Below are positions 1 through 8,828 of a stretch of DNA of 64,000 bases, piece after piece. Numbering within the stretch: position 1 is the first letter of the stretch; each line of letters begins with the position of its first letter. The notes below the pieces were generated by a model. That model searched no databases, was not told where the DNA came from, and saw only the letters and a list, made by a program, of their open reading frames with translations. The DNA is taken from NCBI RefSeq assembly GCF_013408555.1, contig NZ_JACBZN010000001.1, forward strand, positions 1,178,001-1,242,000. Direction: 5' to 3'. The position numbers and the translations under genes were made by a program. This DNA comes from Aeromicrobium tamlense. GTDB lineage: Bacteria > Actinomycetota > Actinomycetes > Propionibacteriales > Nocardioidaceae.

Positions 1-608
1 TCGCGGTGGACAAGGCCGCCGTCCGCTACGACCGCCAGGGCGACCAGCACTACGACGTGACGAGCGCATTCATCAAGTCGATCCGCGGCTCCGACGTGGA
101 CGCCGCGCTGCACTACCTGGCGCGGATGATCGAGGCGGGGGAGGACCCGCGGTTCATCGCCCGCCGCCTGATGATCCATGCCAGCGAGGACATCGGCATG
201 GCCGACCCCACCGCGCTGCCGCTGGCCACCGCGACGGCGCAGGCGGTCGCGATGATCGGCTTCCCCGAGGCCCGCATCCCGCTCGCGCAGGCCGTGATCC
301 ACCTGGCCACGGCGCCGAAGTCGAACTCGGTCATCCGCGCGATCGACGCGGCGATGGCCGACGTGCGGGCCGGCAAGGTGGGCGCCGTCCCGCCCGCACT
401 GCGCGACGCGCACTACTCCGGCGCCAAGAAGCTGGGCCACGGGCACGACTACGTCTACGCCCACGACGACCCGCGCGGCGTCGTGTCGCAGCAGTACGCG
501 CCCGACGACGTCGACGGCTCCGACTACTACCGGCCGGGGCCCCACGGCGCGGAAGGAGCGATCGCGGAGCGGCTCGCCCGAATCCGCGCGATCGTCCGAG
601 ACCGGTAA
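1..608 (+). CDS. rarA: Replication-associated recombination protein A (RarA/MgsA), C-terminal part
   Basis: This is the C-terminal 201 residues of a clamp-loader-like AAA+ ATPase that acts at stalled replication forks. The window edge cuts the gene; the first complete codon is at position 3. The visible part is the helical lid and tetramerisation region, with the family-typical stretch [16 protein letters not shown] near the start and [16 protein letters not shown] further on. Family members have about 440-460 residues, so the nucleotide-binding half lies outside the window. The TAA stop (606-608) also forms the first half of a TAACCT hexamer placed correctly to serve as the -10 element of the next gene. 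Family assignment is firm; nothing can be said about the missing half. Confidence 0.93.
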   Translation, partial: AVDKAAVRYDRQGDQHYDVTSAFIKSIRGSDVDAALHYLARMIEAGEDPRFIARRLMIHASEDIGMADPTALPLATATAQAVAMIGFPEARIPLAQAVIHLATAPKSNSVIRAIDAAMADVRAGKVGAVPPALRDAHYSGAKKLGHGHDYVYAHDDPRGVVSQQYAPDDVDGSDYYRPGPHGAEGAIAERLARIRAIVRDR

Positions 609-611
609 CCT
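606..611 (+). promoter_or_regulatory. Candidate leaderless -10 element TAACCT for the 619 gene
   Basis: TAACCT ends 7 nt before the ATG at 619, and there is no Shine-Dalgarno sequence between. Its TAA is the rarA stop codon. Confidence 0.5.
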
Positions 612-618
612 CGTTCCC

Positions 619-1101
619 ATGTCCGTGCAGCTCGCGATGCTCGTCGCCACCGCCGTCCTGGCGGTCGTCGCGGTGGCCGCGGCCGTGGTCGCGGTGCGCG
701 CGCTGCGCCAGGCGAAGGCGCTGGCCGACCGAGAGCCGGCGAGCGTGGGCGAGCCGGTGAGCACGGTGCTCGAGCCGGTCCTGGTGACCGAGCCCAAGGG
801 CGAGGGCGAGCGCGAGCCGGAGCTCGAGGTCGTGCGCGTCGTCGAGGGCCGCGTGATCGTGCAGCCCACCCACGACCAGGTCGTGTCGGCGTCGATGACG
901 CGTCCTGCCGTCCGGCTGAACATCGTCGCGGCGGGCGTCGCGCACGCGCTGCGTCCCGAGAGCCGCGACCGGATCCTGGGCCTCATGCGCCGTGAGTACC
1001 GCGCCCGGAAGCGAGCTCGTCAGCGGGCCGCCCGTGCGGCGGCCCGCGCCACCAACGGACCGCCCCCACCGCCCGGCGGCCGGGGCTGGGTGGGCTCATG
1101 A
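619..1101 (+). CDS. Small membrane-anchored protein of unknown function
   Basis: I do not recognise this 160-residue protein. It has one hydrophobic Val/Ala-rich segment at about residues 5-28. A Glu/Pro/Val-rich stretch (about 36-85) follows, and then a very basic Arg/Ala-rich tail (about 120-150) ending in a short proline run. The layout suggests an N-terminal membrane anchor with a cytoplasmic tail that could bind nucleic acid, but that is inference. Its stop overlaps the next start by 4 nt (1098-1101), so it is translationally coupled to the small gene before alaS. The ATG at 619 lies 7 nt after a TAACCT hexamer, which supports this start. Confidence 0.7.
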   Translation: MSVQLAMLVATAVLAVVAVAAAVVAVRALRQAKALADREPASVGEPVSTVLEPVLVTEPKGEGEREPELEVVRVVEGRVIVQPTHDQVVSASMTRPAVRLNIVAAGVAHALRPESRDRILGLMRREYRARKRARQRAARAAARATNGPPPPPGGRGWVGS

Positions 1102-1367
1102 GCGCCCGCCTCGCCTGGTTCGTCGCCGGCGCCGCGGCGGGCGTCTACTCCAGCGTCAAGGCCAAGCGGGCGGCCTACCGGCTGTCCATGCCCGGCCTGA
1201 TCGACCAGGCGGCCGCGCTCGGCTCCGGCGTCCGTGCCTTCCGTGCCGAGATGGCCGAGGGCATGTCCGCCCAGGAGCAGCACCTGCGCCAGCACCTGCT
1301 CGACCACGAACCCCGGCTCGCCCTGACCGAGCCCACCGAACCCTCCGAACCTAAGGACCCCCACTGA
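1098..1367 (+). CDS. DUF6167-like small protein upstream of alaS
   Basis: This 89-residue protein starts with a short hydrophobic Ala/Gly segment (about residues 5-20, FVAGAAAGVYSSVKAKRAAY). A helical region and a Pro/Glu-rich tail (PTEPSEPKDP) follow. It resembles the small DUF6167-type proteins often found just before alaS in actinobacteria; that assignment is from memory of the pattern, not a search. It overlaps the preceding gene by 4 nt and shares one base with the alaS start codon, so the three genes are probably cotranscribed. Function is unknown. Confidence 0.7.
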   Translation: MSARLAWFVAGAAAGVYSSVKAKRAAYRLSMPGLIDQAAALGSGVRAFRAEMAEGMSAQEQHLRQHLLDHEPRLALTEPTEPSEPKDPH

Positions 1368-4024
1368 TGGAGACCGCTGAGATCCGGCGCCGATTCCTGA
1401 ACCACTTCGAGAACGCCGGCCACACGGTCGTGCCCTCGGCGCCGCTGCTGTTCGACGACCCGAACCTGCTGTTCGTCAACGCCGGCATGGTGCCGTTCAA
1501 GCCGTACTTCCTCGGCCAGGAGACGCCGCCGTTCGACCGCGCCACGAGCGTGCAGAAGTGCGTGCGCACCCTCGACATCGAGGAGGTCGGCAAGACCACC
1601 CGCCACGGCACGTTCTTCCAGATGAACGGCAACTTCAGCTTCGGCGACTACTTCAAGGAAGGCGCCATCACGCTCGCGTGGGAGCTGATCACGAAGTCGG
1701 TCGACGACGGGGGCCTGGGCTTCGACCCGGAGAAGATCTGGGTCACGGTCCTGCACACCGACACCGAGGCGCGCGAGATCTGGAAGAGGGTCGCGGGCCT
1801 GCCCGACGAGCGCATCCAGAACCGCGGCCTGCTGGACAACTACTGGCACATGGGCGTCGAGGGACCGGGCGGCCCCTGCTCGGAGATCTACGTCGACCGC
1901 GGCCCCGAGTACGGCCCCGACGGCGGCCCCGAGGCCGACGAGGACCGCTTCCTGGAGATCTGGAACCTGGTCTTCATGCAGGAGGAGATCACCAACGTCA
2001 CCGCGAAGGACCAGTTCGACGTCCTCCAGCCGCTGCCGAAGCAGAACATCGACACCGGCATGGGGCTGGAGCGCGTCGCGTACCTGCTGCAGGGCAAGGA
2101 GAACCTCTACGAGATCGACGAGGTCTTCCCGGTCATCGAGCGTGCCTCCGAGCTCACGGGCCGCACGTACGGCGCCGACCACACCGACGACGTGCGCTTC
2201 CGTGTGGTCGCCGACCACGTCCGCAGCAGCCTCATGCTGATCGGCGACGGCGTCACGCCCGGCAACGAGAGCCGCGGCTACGTGCTGCGCCGGCTCCTGC
2301 GCCGCGCGGTCCGCTCGATGCGCCTGCTCGGCTACGAGGACCCCGCGCTGCCCCAACTGCTCCCGGTGAGCATGGAGCGGATGAAGGCCTCCTACCCCGA
2401 GCTGGAGACCGACTTCGCGCGCATCAGCCAGATCGCGTACGCCGAGGAGGAGGCGTTCCGCCAGACCCTCGGCAAGGGCACGCAGATCTTCGACGTCGCC
2501 GCGGGCGAGACGAAGAGGTCCGGCGGCACGGTGCTGGGCGGCCAGCAGGCGTTCCAGCTGCACGACACGTACGGCTTCCCGATCGACCTGACCCTGGAGA
2601 TGGCCGAGGAGCAGGGCCTCTCGGTCGACCAGGAGGGCTTCCGCTCGCTCATGGCCGAGCAGAAGGCGCGCGCGAAGGCGGACGCGAAGTCCAAGAAGGG
2701 CCTGCACGCCGACACCACGGTCTACCGCGAGACGATCGACGCGTTCGGCCCCACCGACTGGGTCGCGTACACGAACCTCATCACCGAGTCGAAGGTGCTG
2801 GCGCTGCTGTCCGGCGGCCAGTCGGTGCCGGTGCTGTCCGAGGGCCAGGTCGGCGAGGTCGTGCTCGACCGCACCGGCTTCTACGCCGAGTCCGGTGGCC
2901 AGAACGCCGACGCCGGCGTGCTGCGCTGGGACGGCGGCCGGGCCGAGGTGCTCGACGTCCAGCGCCCGATCCGTGGCCTCGTCGTGCACCAGGTGCGCGT
3001 GGTCGAGGGCGAGCTGACCACGGGCTTCGAACTGTCGGCCGAGGTCGACCACGAGTGGCGCGTGGGCGCCCGCCAGGCGCACTCGGGCACGCACGTCGTG
3101 CACGCGGCGCTGCGCGAGGTGCTCGGCCCCACGGCCCTGCAGTCCGGCTCGTACAACCGGCCGGGCTACCTGCGCCTCGACTTCGGCTGGGGCAGCGCGC
3201 TCGATCCCGAGCAGTTCCACCAGGTCGAGCAGGTCTCCAACCGGGCGCTGCGCGAGGACCTGCAGGTCTCGCAGCACTGGATGACGCTGCCCGAGGCGAA
3301 GGAGTTCGGCGCGCTCGCGCTGTTCGGTGAGACGTACGGCGAGGAGGTCCGCGTCATCGAGATCGGCGGCCCCTGGTCGCGCGAGCTCTGCGGCGGCACG
3401 CATGTCGAGCGCTCCAGCCAGATCGGCACCGTCGTGCTGACCTCGGACACCTCGGTGGGTGCCGGCAACCGCCGCATCGAGGCGCTCACCGGCATCGAGG
3501 GCTTCCAGTACCTCGCCCGCGAGCGCGACCTCGTGCTGCAGCTGACCGACGTGCTGAAGGCCAAGCCCGAGGACCTGCCGCACCGCGTGCAGGACCTCGT
3601 CTCGCGCCTGAAGGGCACCGAGAAGGAGCTCGAGAAGATCCGCACCGCGCAGCTCCAGGGCGCGGCGGGCGACGTGGCCAAGGCCGCCGAGGACATCGAC
3701 GGCGTCGCGTTCGTCGGCCACCGTGCCGAGGGCGTCGGCGGCGGCGACGTGCGTCAGCTGGCGCTGGACATCCGTGGCCGCATCACGGATCGTCCCGCGG
3801 TCGTCGTGGTGATCGGCACGGCCGGTGACAAGCCGTCCGCCGTCGTCGCGCTCAACCCCGCGGCGATCGACCGCGGCCTGTCGGCGCAGCAGCTCATCGC
3901 GACGGTGGGCGAGCGGATCGGCGGTCGCGGTGGCGGCAAGGCCGACGTCGCCCAGGGCGGCGGCACCGACCTGGCCGGCATCGATCCCGCGTTCGCGGCC
4001 GTCCGGGACGCCCTGCGCGGATGA
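1367..4024 (+). CDS. alaS: Alanine--tRNA ligase
   Basis: Charges tRNA-Ala with alanine in the cytoplasm. At 885 residues it has the normal bacterial length and domain order: N-terminal class II catalytic core, tRNA-recognition helices, editing domain and C-terminal C-Ala/DHHA1 region. The start METAEIRRRFLNHFE and the motif NAGMVPFKPYF are diagnostic. The editing-site zinc ligands are visible as HSGTH at residues 572-576 and CGGTH at 675-679. VGAGNRRIEALTG follows, so mischarged Ser/Gly-tRNA clearance should be intact. The start codon abuts the stop of the preceding small gene, and ruvX follows after 10 nt, the usual actinobacterial alaS-ruvX-mltG order. Confidence 0.98.
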   Translation: METAEIRRRFLNHFENAGHTVVPSAPLLFDDPNLLFVNAGMVPFKPYFLGQETPPFDRATSVQKCVRTLDIEEVGKTTRHGTFFQMNGNFSFGDYFKEGAITLAWELITKSVDDGGLGFDPEKIWVTVLHTDTEAREIWKRVAGLPDERIQNRGLLDNYWHMGVEGPGGPCSEIYVDRGPEYGPDGGPEADEDRFLEIWNLVFMQEEITNVTAKDQFDVLQPLPKQNIDTGMGLERVAYLLQGKENLYEIDEVFPVIERASELTGRTYGADHTDDVRFRVVADHVRSSLMLIGDGVTPGNESRGYVLRRLLRRAVRSMRLLGYEDPALPQLLPVSMERMKASYPELETDFARISQIAYAEEEAFRQTLGKGTQIFDVAAGETKRSGGTVLGGQQAFQLHDTYGFPIDLTLEMAEEQGLSVDQEGFRSLMAEQKARAKADAKSKKGLHADTTVYRETIDAFGPTDWVAYTNLITESKVLALLSGGQSVPVLSEGQVGEVVLDRTGFYAESGGQNADAGVLRWDGGRAEVLDVQRPIRGLVVHQVRVVEGELTTGFELSAEVDHEWRVGARQAHSGTHVVHAALREVLGPTALQSGSYNRPGYLRLDFGWGSALDPEQFHQVEQVSNRALREDLQVSQHWMTLPEAKEFGALALFGETYGEEVRVIEIGGPWSRELCGGTHVERSSQIGTVVLTSDTSVGAGNRRIEALTGIEGFQYLARERDLVLQLTDVLKAKPEDLPHRVQDLVSRLKGTEKELEKIRTAQLQGAAGDVAKAAEDIDGVAFVGHRAEGVGGGDVRQLALDIRGRITDRPAVVVVIGTAGDKPSAVVALNPAAIDRGLSAQQLIATVGERIGGRGGGKADVAQGGGTDLAGIDPAFAAVRDALRG

Positions 4025-4034
4025 TCGGGCACCG

Positions 4035-4511
4035 ATGACCTGGCGCAGGGGCCGCCGGCTCGGCGTCGACGTCGGCGACGCCCGGATCGGGGTCGCGTCG
4101 TGCGACCCCGACGGGCTGATCGCCACGCCGATCGAGACGGTGCCCGCCGGACCGGCGGCGATCGGCCGTCTCGTCGCCCTCGCCGACGAGTACGAGGCGC
4201 TCGAGGTCGTCGTCGGGCTGCCTCTGGGCCTGTCCGGTCGCGAGGGGCCCGCCGCGGTCAAGGTGCGGGCCTTCGCGGCGGCACTCGCCACCGCGCTTCC
4301 GCGGGTTTCGGTACGGTTGATCGATGAACGACTCTCGACGGTGGCGGGCCAGGCCCAGCTGCACGCGAGTGGACGCACGACGAAATCGTCACGATCGGTC
4401 ATCGACCAGGCAGCAGCCGTGGTGATTCTGCAGTCGGCCATCGACGCCGAGAAGATGCGCGGAACCGCGCCCGGCGAGCTGGTCGTGACGACGGAAGGAA
4501 ACGACGCATGA
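4035..4511 (+). CDS. ruvX: Putative pre-16S rRNA nuclease / Holliday junction resolvase RuvX (YqgF)
   Basis: This 158-residue protein is an RNase H-like nuclease thought to process the 5' end of 16S rRNA. The N-terminus RRLGVDVGDARIGVA carries the first catalytic Asp in the DVGxxRIG motif. VVVGLPLGLSGREG is the central strand/loop motif, LIDERLSTVAGQ carries the conserved Glu, and VIDQAAAVVILQ matches the C-terminal Asp-containing helix. I chose the ATG at 4035, 10 nt after the alaS stop, because the frame upstream of it is only alaS read out of frame. The stop overlaps the mltG start by 4 nt, so translation is probably coupled. Confidence 0.95.
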   Translation: MTWRRGRRLGVDVGDARIGVASCDPDGLIATPIETVPAGPAAIGRLVALADEYEALEVVVGLPLGLSGREGPAAVKVRAFAAALATALPRVSVRLIDERLSTVAGQAQLHASGRTTKSSRSVIDQAAAVVILQSAIDAEKMRGTAPGELVVTTEGNDA

Positions 4512-5644
4512 GCGAGAGTGACGGCGGTCTGGAGATCCTGACCGGCGAGGAGGAGCCGAGACGCGCGCGTCCCGGCTCGCGTCGCAGGGAGGAGCCCCCG
4601 AAGAAGAAGTCGGGGATCAAGAACGTGATCGCCCTGCTCGCGGTCATCGCCATCCTCATCGGCGGGTACGTCGTCGTCACCAACGTCATGGACCGCATGG
4701 GCGGCGCCGAGGACTACTCGGGCCAGGGCACCGGCACGGCCGAGGTCACGATCCCGTCCGGCGCGAACGGCGTCCAGATCGCCCGCCTGCTCGCCGAGCA
4801 GGACGTCGTGAAGTCGTCCGAGGCGTTCTACCAGCTCAGCCTCACCGACGCGCGCGCCCAGAAGATCCAGCCGGGCACCTACACGCTGCGCCAGCAGATG
4901 TCGGCCGAGGCCGCGCTGACCGCGCTCGTCGACCCGTCGGCGCGCGTCCAGGCCAAGTTCACCGTGCCCGAGGGCGCCCGCGTGGGCCAGATCGTCGAGA
5001 TCATCTCGAAGAACACCGAGCTGGAGGCCAAGGACCTCGAGGCGGCGCTCGACGACCCGTCGACGATCGGCCTGCCCGACTACGCGAACGGCAACCCCGA
5101 GGGCTACCTCTACCCCGAGACGTACTTCGTCGAGCCGGGCGACGACGCGAAGGCCGTGCTGACGCGCATGGTCCAGCAGACGCTCAAGGTCGCGAAGGAC
5201 CTCGACATCGGCTCGCGCGCGCCCGCGCTCGGCCTCAACGGCGAAGAGGTCCTGACCGTCGCCAGCATCCTGGAGTACGAGGGCCAGAAGCCCGAGGACT
5301 ACGCCAAGATCGCGCGCGTGCTCTACAACCGCATCGACCAGGGCATGCCCCTGCAGCTCGACTCCACCGTCTCGTACGTGAGCGAGCGCAAGGGCGACGT
5401 CTGGACCACGGCCGAGGAGCGCGCCAACCCGTCGCTCTACAACACGTACCAGCACGCGGGCCTGCCCCCGGGCCCGATCGGCTCGCCCGGCCAGGCCTCG
5501 ATCGAGGCGGCGCTGAACCCGGCGGACGGCGACTGGCTGTACTTCTTCGCCAAGAAGGACGGCTCGGTCGTCTACAACCAGGACTTCGGCAAGCACACCT
5601 CGGACTGCCAGGCCGAGTACGGCGCCGGTTCGTGCGGCGGCTGA
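4508..5644 (+). CDS. mltG: Endolytic murein transglycosylase MltG
   Basis: Inner-membrane lytic transglycosylase that cuts nascent glycan strands and is thought to end their polymerisation. The 378 residues comprise a short charged cytoplasmic N-terminus, one membrane segment at about residues 38-58, and then the extracytoplasmic YceG-like domain. The catalytic Glu is expected at E198 in the PEGYLYPETY motif, and the second family motif ASILEYEGQ is present. AGLPPGPIGSPG and the final FAKKDGSVVYNQDF motif are typical of the family. A purine-rich GGAAGGAA lies just before the ATG. It overlaps ruvX by 4 nt, and aroE starts one base after its stop, so it sits inside a tight operon. Confidence 0.96.
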   Translation: MSESDGGLEILTGEEEPRRARPGSRRREEPPKKKSGIKNVIALLAVIAILIGGYVVVTNVMDRMGGAEDYSGQGTGTAEVTIPSGANGVQIARLLAEQDVVKSSEAFYQLSLTDARAQKIQPGTYTLRQQMSAEAALTALVDPSARVQAKFTVPEGARVGQIVEIISKNTELEAKDLEAALDDPSTIGLPDYANGNPEGYLYPETYFVEPGDDAKAVLTRMVQQTLKVAKDLDIGSRAPALGLNGEEVLTVASILEYEGQKPEDYAKIARVLYNRIDQGMPLQLDSTVSYVSERKGDVWTTAEERANPSLYNTYQHAGLPPGPIGSPGQASIEAALNPADGDWLYFFAKKDGSVVYNQDFGKHTSDCQAEYGAGSCGG

Positions 5645-5645
5645 C

Positions 5646-6449
5646 ATGAGGTGTGCCGTCCTCGGCTCGCCGATCGCGCACTCCCTGTCACCGGCGATGC
5701 ACCGCGCGGCCTACCGGGTGCTCGGCCTCGACTGGAGCTACGGCGCGTTCGACGTGCAGGAGGGTGAGCTCACCGAGTTCGTCTCGGAGCACCGTGACGG
5801 CTGGCGGGGCTACTCCGTCACCGCACCGCTCAAGCGCGAGGCCGCCGCGCTCGCGGCGCGCCGCGACGCCGTCGTCGAGGCGCTCGGCGTGGCGAACACG
5901 CTCGTGGCGGTCGACGGTGGCTGGGCCGCGTCGAACACCGACGTGCCCGGGGCGGCCAACGCCCTCCGCGAGGTCGGTGTCGGGTCGCTCGCGTCCGTGC
6001 GCATCGTCGGCGCGGGCGCGACGGCCGCCTCGGTCGCGCTCTCGTGCTCCCGGCTGGGAGCGCGCGAGGTCGAGCTGCGCGTTCGCGACACCGCGCGCGC
6101 CGCGGCCACGGCGAGCGTGATCGAGTCGCTGGGACTCGCGGTGTCGGTCGTGCCGCTGCACGTCGACGTGCTCGAGTCGGTCGACCTGTTGGTCTCCACG
6201 GTGCCCGGCGACGCCCTCGCGGGTCGCGAGCACGCGTTCATCGGCTCGGCCGCCGCGGTGTTCGACGTCGTCTACGACCCGTGGCCCACGGGCCTCATGC
6301 GCTCGGCCCAGGCCGAGGGCCTCCCGCTCGCCACCGGACTCGACCTGCTGGCTCACCAGGCGGTGCTCCAGGTCGACCTCATGACCGGGCGCACGGTCGA
6401 GCCGGGCGTCCTGGTGACGGCGGCCATGGAGGCGCTCGCCAGCCGTTAG
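5646..6449 (+). CDS. aroE: Shikimate dehydrogenase
   Basis: NADPH-dependent reduction of 3-dehydroshikimate to shikimate, the fourth step of the common aromatic pathway. The 267-residue protein has the N-terminal substrate-binding motif SPIAHSLSPAMHRAAY and the catalytic Lys at K63 (SVTAPLKRE, a variant of the usual NVTxPxK). Asp99 lies in SNTD, and the Rossmann glycine motif is GAGATAASVA, where the usual third Gly is replaced by Ala-Thr. Starting one base after mltG, it opens the aro gene group together with aroC, aroK and aroB. Its TAG stop overlaps the candidate -10 element of the following peptidase gene. Confidence 0.95.
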   Translation: MRCAVLGSPIAHSLSPAMHRAAYRVLGLDWSYGAFDVQEGELTEFVSEHRDGWRGYSVTAPLKREAAALAARRDAVVEALGVANTLVAVDGGWAASNTDVPGAANALREVGVGSLASVRIVGAGATAASVALSCSRLGAREVELRVRDTARAAATASVIESLGLAVSVVPLHVDVLESVDLLVSTVPGDALAGREHAFIGSAAAVFDVVYDPWPTGLMRSAQAEGLPLATGLDLLAHQAVLQVDLMTGRTVEPGVLVTAAMEALASR

Positions 6450-6452
6450 GGT
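6447..6452 (+). promoter_or_regulatory. Candidate leaderless -10 element TAGGGT for the prepilin peptidase gene
   Basis: TAGGGT overlaps the aroE TAG stop and ends 7 nt before the GTG at 6460. This spacing favours 6460 over the in-frame GTG at 6451, which would overlap the hexamer itself. Confidence 0.45.
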
Positions 6453-6459
6453 GCACCTC

Positions 6460-7128
6460 GTGCCCCTTCCCGTCGCCTCGGTCGTCGCGATCCTGCTGGC
6501 CGGACTGCTGGCCGCGCTCTCGCCCCGGATGCTGGCCCGGCTGCCCGAGCCGACCGGGGAGCCGGAGCCGGACATGCCGCCGAAGATCCCGTACGCCGAG
6601 CTCGCCGGCGCGCGCTGGCTCGGCCTGTGGCTCGCGCTGCCCGCGATGGTCCTCGCCGGGGTCGCCGCCGCGACGATCAGCGAGCCCGCGCTGCTGCCCG
6701 TGTGGGTGCCCATCGCCGCCGCGACGCCCGTGCTGGCGTGGGTGGACTGGAAGGTCCACCTCCTGCCGTACCTGATCGTCGCGCCGCTGTACGTCGTCAC
6801 GTGGCTCCTGACCGGCCTCGGGGCGTTGCTGATGCGCGACGCCTCGGTGCTGCTGGGGGCGCTCATCGGCAACGTGCTGGTGTTCGGCTTCTACTTCGTC
6901 CTCGCCCTGATCGGGCCGATGGGCTACGGCGACGTGCGGCTGTCGGCGGTGGTGGGCGTGGGCCTCGGTCCGCTGGGTCTCGTGGCCACGTACTACGGCG
7001 TGTTCTTCGGTCTGTGCATCGGCGCCGTCGTCGGGCTGGTGCTCGTCCGCGGACGCCTCGGCCGGAACATCCCGATCGCGTTCGGTCCGTACCTGCTGCT
7101 CGGTGCGTTCGCCGCGGTGTGGGTCTGA
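6460..7128 (+). CDS. Prepilin peptidase (A24 family, short form without methylase domain)
   Basis: Membrane aspartic peptidase that cleaves leader peptides of type IV pilin-like proteins. The protein has about 222 residues with six or so hydrophobic segments. The two A24 aspartates are visible: D96 in WVDWKVHLLP and D158 in the GYGDVRL motif (GxGD signature). It lacks the N-terminal cysteine-rich methyltransferase domain of classical PilD, as in many actinobacterial Tad/Flp-type enzymes. I prefer the GTG at 6460 because it lies 7 nt after TAGGGT; an in-frame GTG at 6451 would add three residues. No pilus genes are in the window; its place inside the aro cluster is a recurring actinobacterial arrangement. 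Confidence 0.88.
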   Translation: MPLPVASVVAILLAGLLAALSPRMLARLPEPTGEPEPDMPPKIPYAELAGARWLGLWLALPAMVLAGVAAATISEPALLPVWVPIAAATPVLAWVDWKVHLLPYLIVAPLYVVTWLLTGLGALLMRDASVLLGALIGNVLVFGFYFVLALIGPMGYGDVRLSAVVGVGLGPLGLVATYYGVFFGLCIGAVVGLVLVRGRLGRNIPIAFGPYLLLGAFAAVWV

Positions 7129-7140
7129 GAGAATCGCCCC

Positions 7141-8319
7141 ATGCTTCGTTGGTTGACCGCCGGTGAGTCACACGGCCCCGCACTCGTCGCGACCCTCGAC
7201 GGCCTCCCGGCCGGTGTGGAGGTCACGAGCAAGGAGATCCAGGCGGCCCTCGCGCGCCGCCGCCTCGGCTACGGCCGCGGCGCCCGGATGGCCTTCGAGG
7301 CCGACGAGCTCGAGATCATCGGCGGCATCCGCCACGGGCGCACGCTCGGCAGCCCGATCGCGATGCGGATCGGCAACAGCGAGTGGCCCAAGTGGGAGCA
7401 GGTCATGGCGGCCGACCCGGTCGACCCCGAGACCCTCGCCGGTCTCAAGCGCAACGCCCCGCTGACGCGTCCGCGCCCCGGCCACGCCGACCTCGCGGGC
7501 ATGCAGAAGTTCGACTTCGACGAGGCCCGCCCGATCCTCGAGCGCGCGAGCGCCCGCGAGACCGCGGCCCGCGTCGCGCTCGGCGAGATCGCCGCGCAGT
7601 TCATCGCGCAGACCACCGGCGCCCGCATCGTCAGCCACGTCGTCGAGCTGGGCACCGTGAAGGCGCCCGCCGGTGTGCTGCCGGGCCACGCCGACGTCGA
7701 GCGCCTCGACGCCGACCCGCTGCGCTGCTTCGACCCCGCCACGTCCGAGCTGATGGTGGCCGAGGTCGACGCCGCCCACAAGGACGGCGACACCCTCGGC
7801 GGCGTCGTCGAGGTCATCGTCGAGGGCCTGCCGCCGGGACTCGGCTCGCACACGCAGTGGGACCGCCGTCTCGACAGCCGCCTCGCGGCCGCGCTCATGG
7901 GCATCCAGGCCATCAAGGGCGTCGAGCTCGGCGACGGCTTCGAGCTGGCGCGCACGCGCGGCTCGCTGGCCCACGACGAGATCGTGCCGACGCCCGAGGG
8001 CATCCGGCGTGTCTCCGGCCGTGCCGGCGGCACCGAGGGCGGCATGACCACCGGTGAGCTGCTGCGCGTCCGCGCCGCGATGAAGCCCATCGCCACCGTC
8101 CCGCGTGCGCTGCGCACCGTCGACGTGCAGACCGGCGAGGAGACGCGAGCCCACCACCAGCGCTCCGACGTGTGCGCGGTCCCGGCCGCCGGCATCGTCG
8201 CCGAGGCCATGGTCGCGCTCGTCGTCGCCGACGCGCTGCTGGAGAAGTTCGGCGGCGACTCCGTCGGCGAGACCAGCCGCAACGTGCGCTCCTACCTCGA
8301 CAACCTGAGCCACCGGTGA
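7141..8319 (+). CDS. aroC: Chorismate synthase
   Basis: Converts 5-enolpyruvylshikimate-3-phosphate to chorismate using reduced FMN. The 392-residue protein has the expected length. The N-terminus [16 protein letters not shown] is diagnostic, as are the [35 protein letters not shown] and [11 protein letters not shown] motifs that shape the FMN/EPSP site. It starts 12 nt after the prepilin peptidase. No clear Shine-Dalgarno sequence precedes the ATG; GAGAAT lies 6 nt upstream, at the spacing seen at leaderless starts here, but it does not fit TANNNT. The stop overlaps the GTG start of aroK. Confidence 0.98.
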   Translation: MLRWLTAGESHGPALVATLDGLPAGVEVTSKEIQAALARRRLGYGRGARMAFEADELEIIGGIRHGRTLGSPIAMRIGNSEWPKWEQVMAADPVDPETLAGLKRNAPLTRPRPGHADLAGMQKFDFDEARPILERASARETAARVALGEIAAQFIAQTTGARIVSHVVELGTVKAPAGVLPGHADVERLDADPLRCFDPATSELMVAEVDAAHKDGDTLGGVVEVIVEGLPPGLGSHTQWDRRLDSRLAAALMGIQAIKGVELGDGFELARTRGSLAHDEIVPTPEGIRRVSGRAGGTEGGMTTGELLRVRAAMKPIATVPRALRTVDVQTGEETRAHHQRSDVCAVPAAGIVAEAMVALVVADALLEKFGGDSVGETSRNVRSYLDNLSHR

Positions 8320-8828
8320 CCGGCACCCGCCCGGTCGTCGTGGTCGTCGGTCCGCCCGGCGCCGGGAAGACCACGGTGGCCGGACTGCTGGCGGATCGAC
8401 TCGGGGTGCAGGTCCGCGACACCGACCAGGACGTCGAGGCCGCCGAGGGCGAGAGCGTGCAGGACATCTTCGTCGGCCGTGGCGAGCCCGTCTTCCGCCG
8501 GCTCGAGGCCGCCGCGGTGGCCGAGGCGCTGCGCACGCACGACGGCGTGCTCGCACTGGGTGGGGGAGCGGTCATGGACGACGGCACCCGCGCGCTGCTG
8601 GCCGACCACGTCGTGGCCCACCTCGACGTGGGTCTGGCGCAGGCCGCCGCCCGCGTCGGCATGAACTCCGGCCGCCCGCTGCTGCTGGGCAACATCCGCG
8701 GGCAGCTCAAGGCCCTCATGGACTCGCGCCGCCCGCTCTACAACGAGGTCGCGACGTTCACCGTGGACACGAACGACCTCTCGCCCGACCAGGTCGTCGA
8801 CCGCGTCCTCGCGGAGCTGGGCCGATGA
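8316..8828 (+). CDS. aroK: Shikimate kinase
   Basis: ATP-dependent phosphorylation of shikimate to shikimate-3-phosphate. The 170-residue P-loop kinase has Walker A GPPGAGKT at residues 12-19, the shikimate-binding Asp in DTDQDVE, the arginine in PVFRRLE and the GGGAV loop. The GTG start at 8316 overlaps the aroC stop by 4 nt, and the stop overlaps aroB by 4 nt, so aroC-aroK-aroB are translationally coupled. Length and motif order are normal for the family. Confidence 0.96.
   Translation: MTGTRPVVVVVGPPGAGKTTVAGLLADRLGVQVRDTDQDVEAAEGESVQDIFVGRGEPVFRRLEAAAVAEALRTHDGVLALGGGAVMDDGTRALLADHVVAHLDVGLAQAAARVGMNSGRPLLLGNIRGQLKALMDSRRPLYNEVATFTVDTNDLSPDQVVDRVLAELGR

Noticed and set aside
1175-5647. 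Open reading frame of 1490 codons on the minus strand
   Set aside because: It lies opposite alaS, ruvX and mltG, has low-complexity Arg/Leu/Val/Asp-rich composition and no family motifs. Long antisense frames are expected in GC-rich coding DNA.
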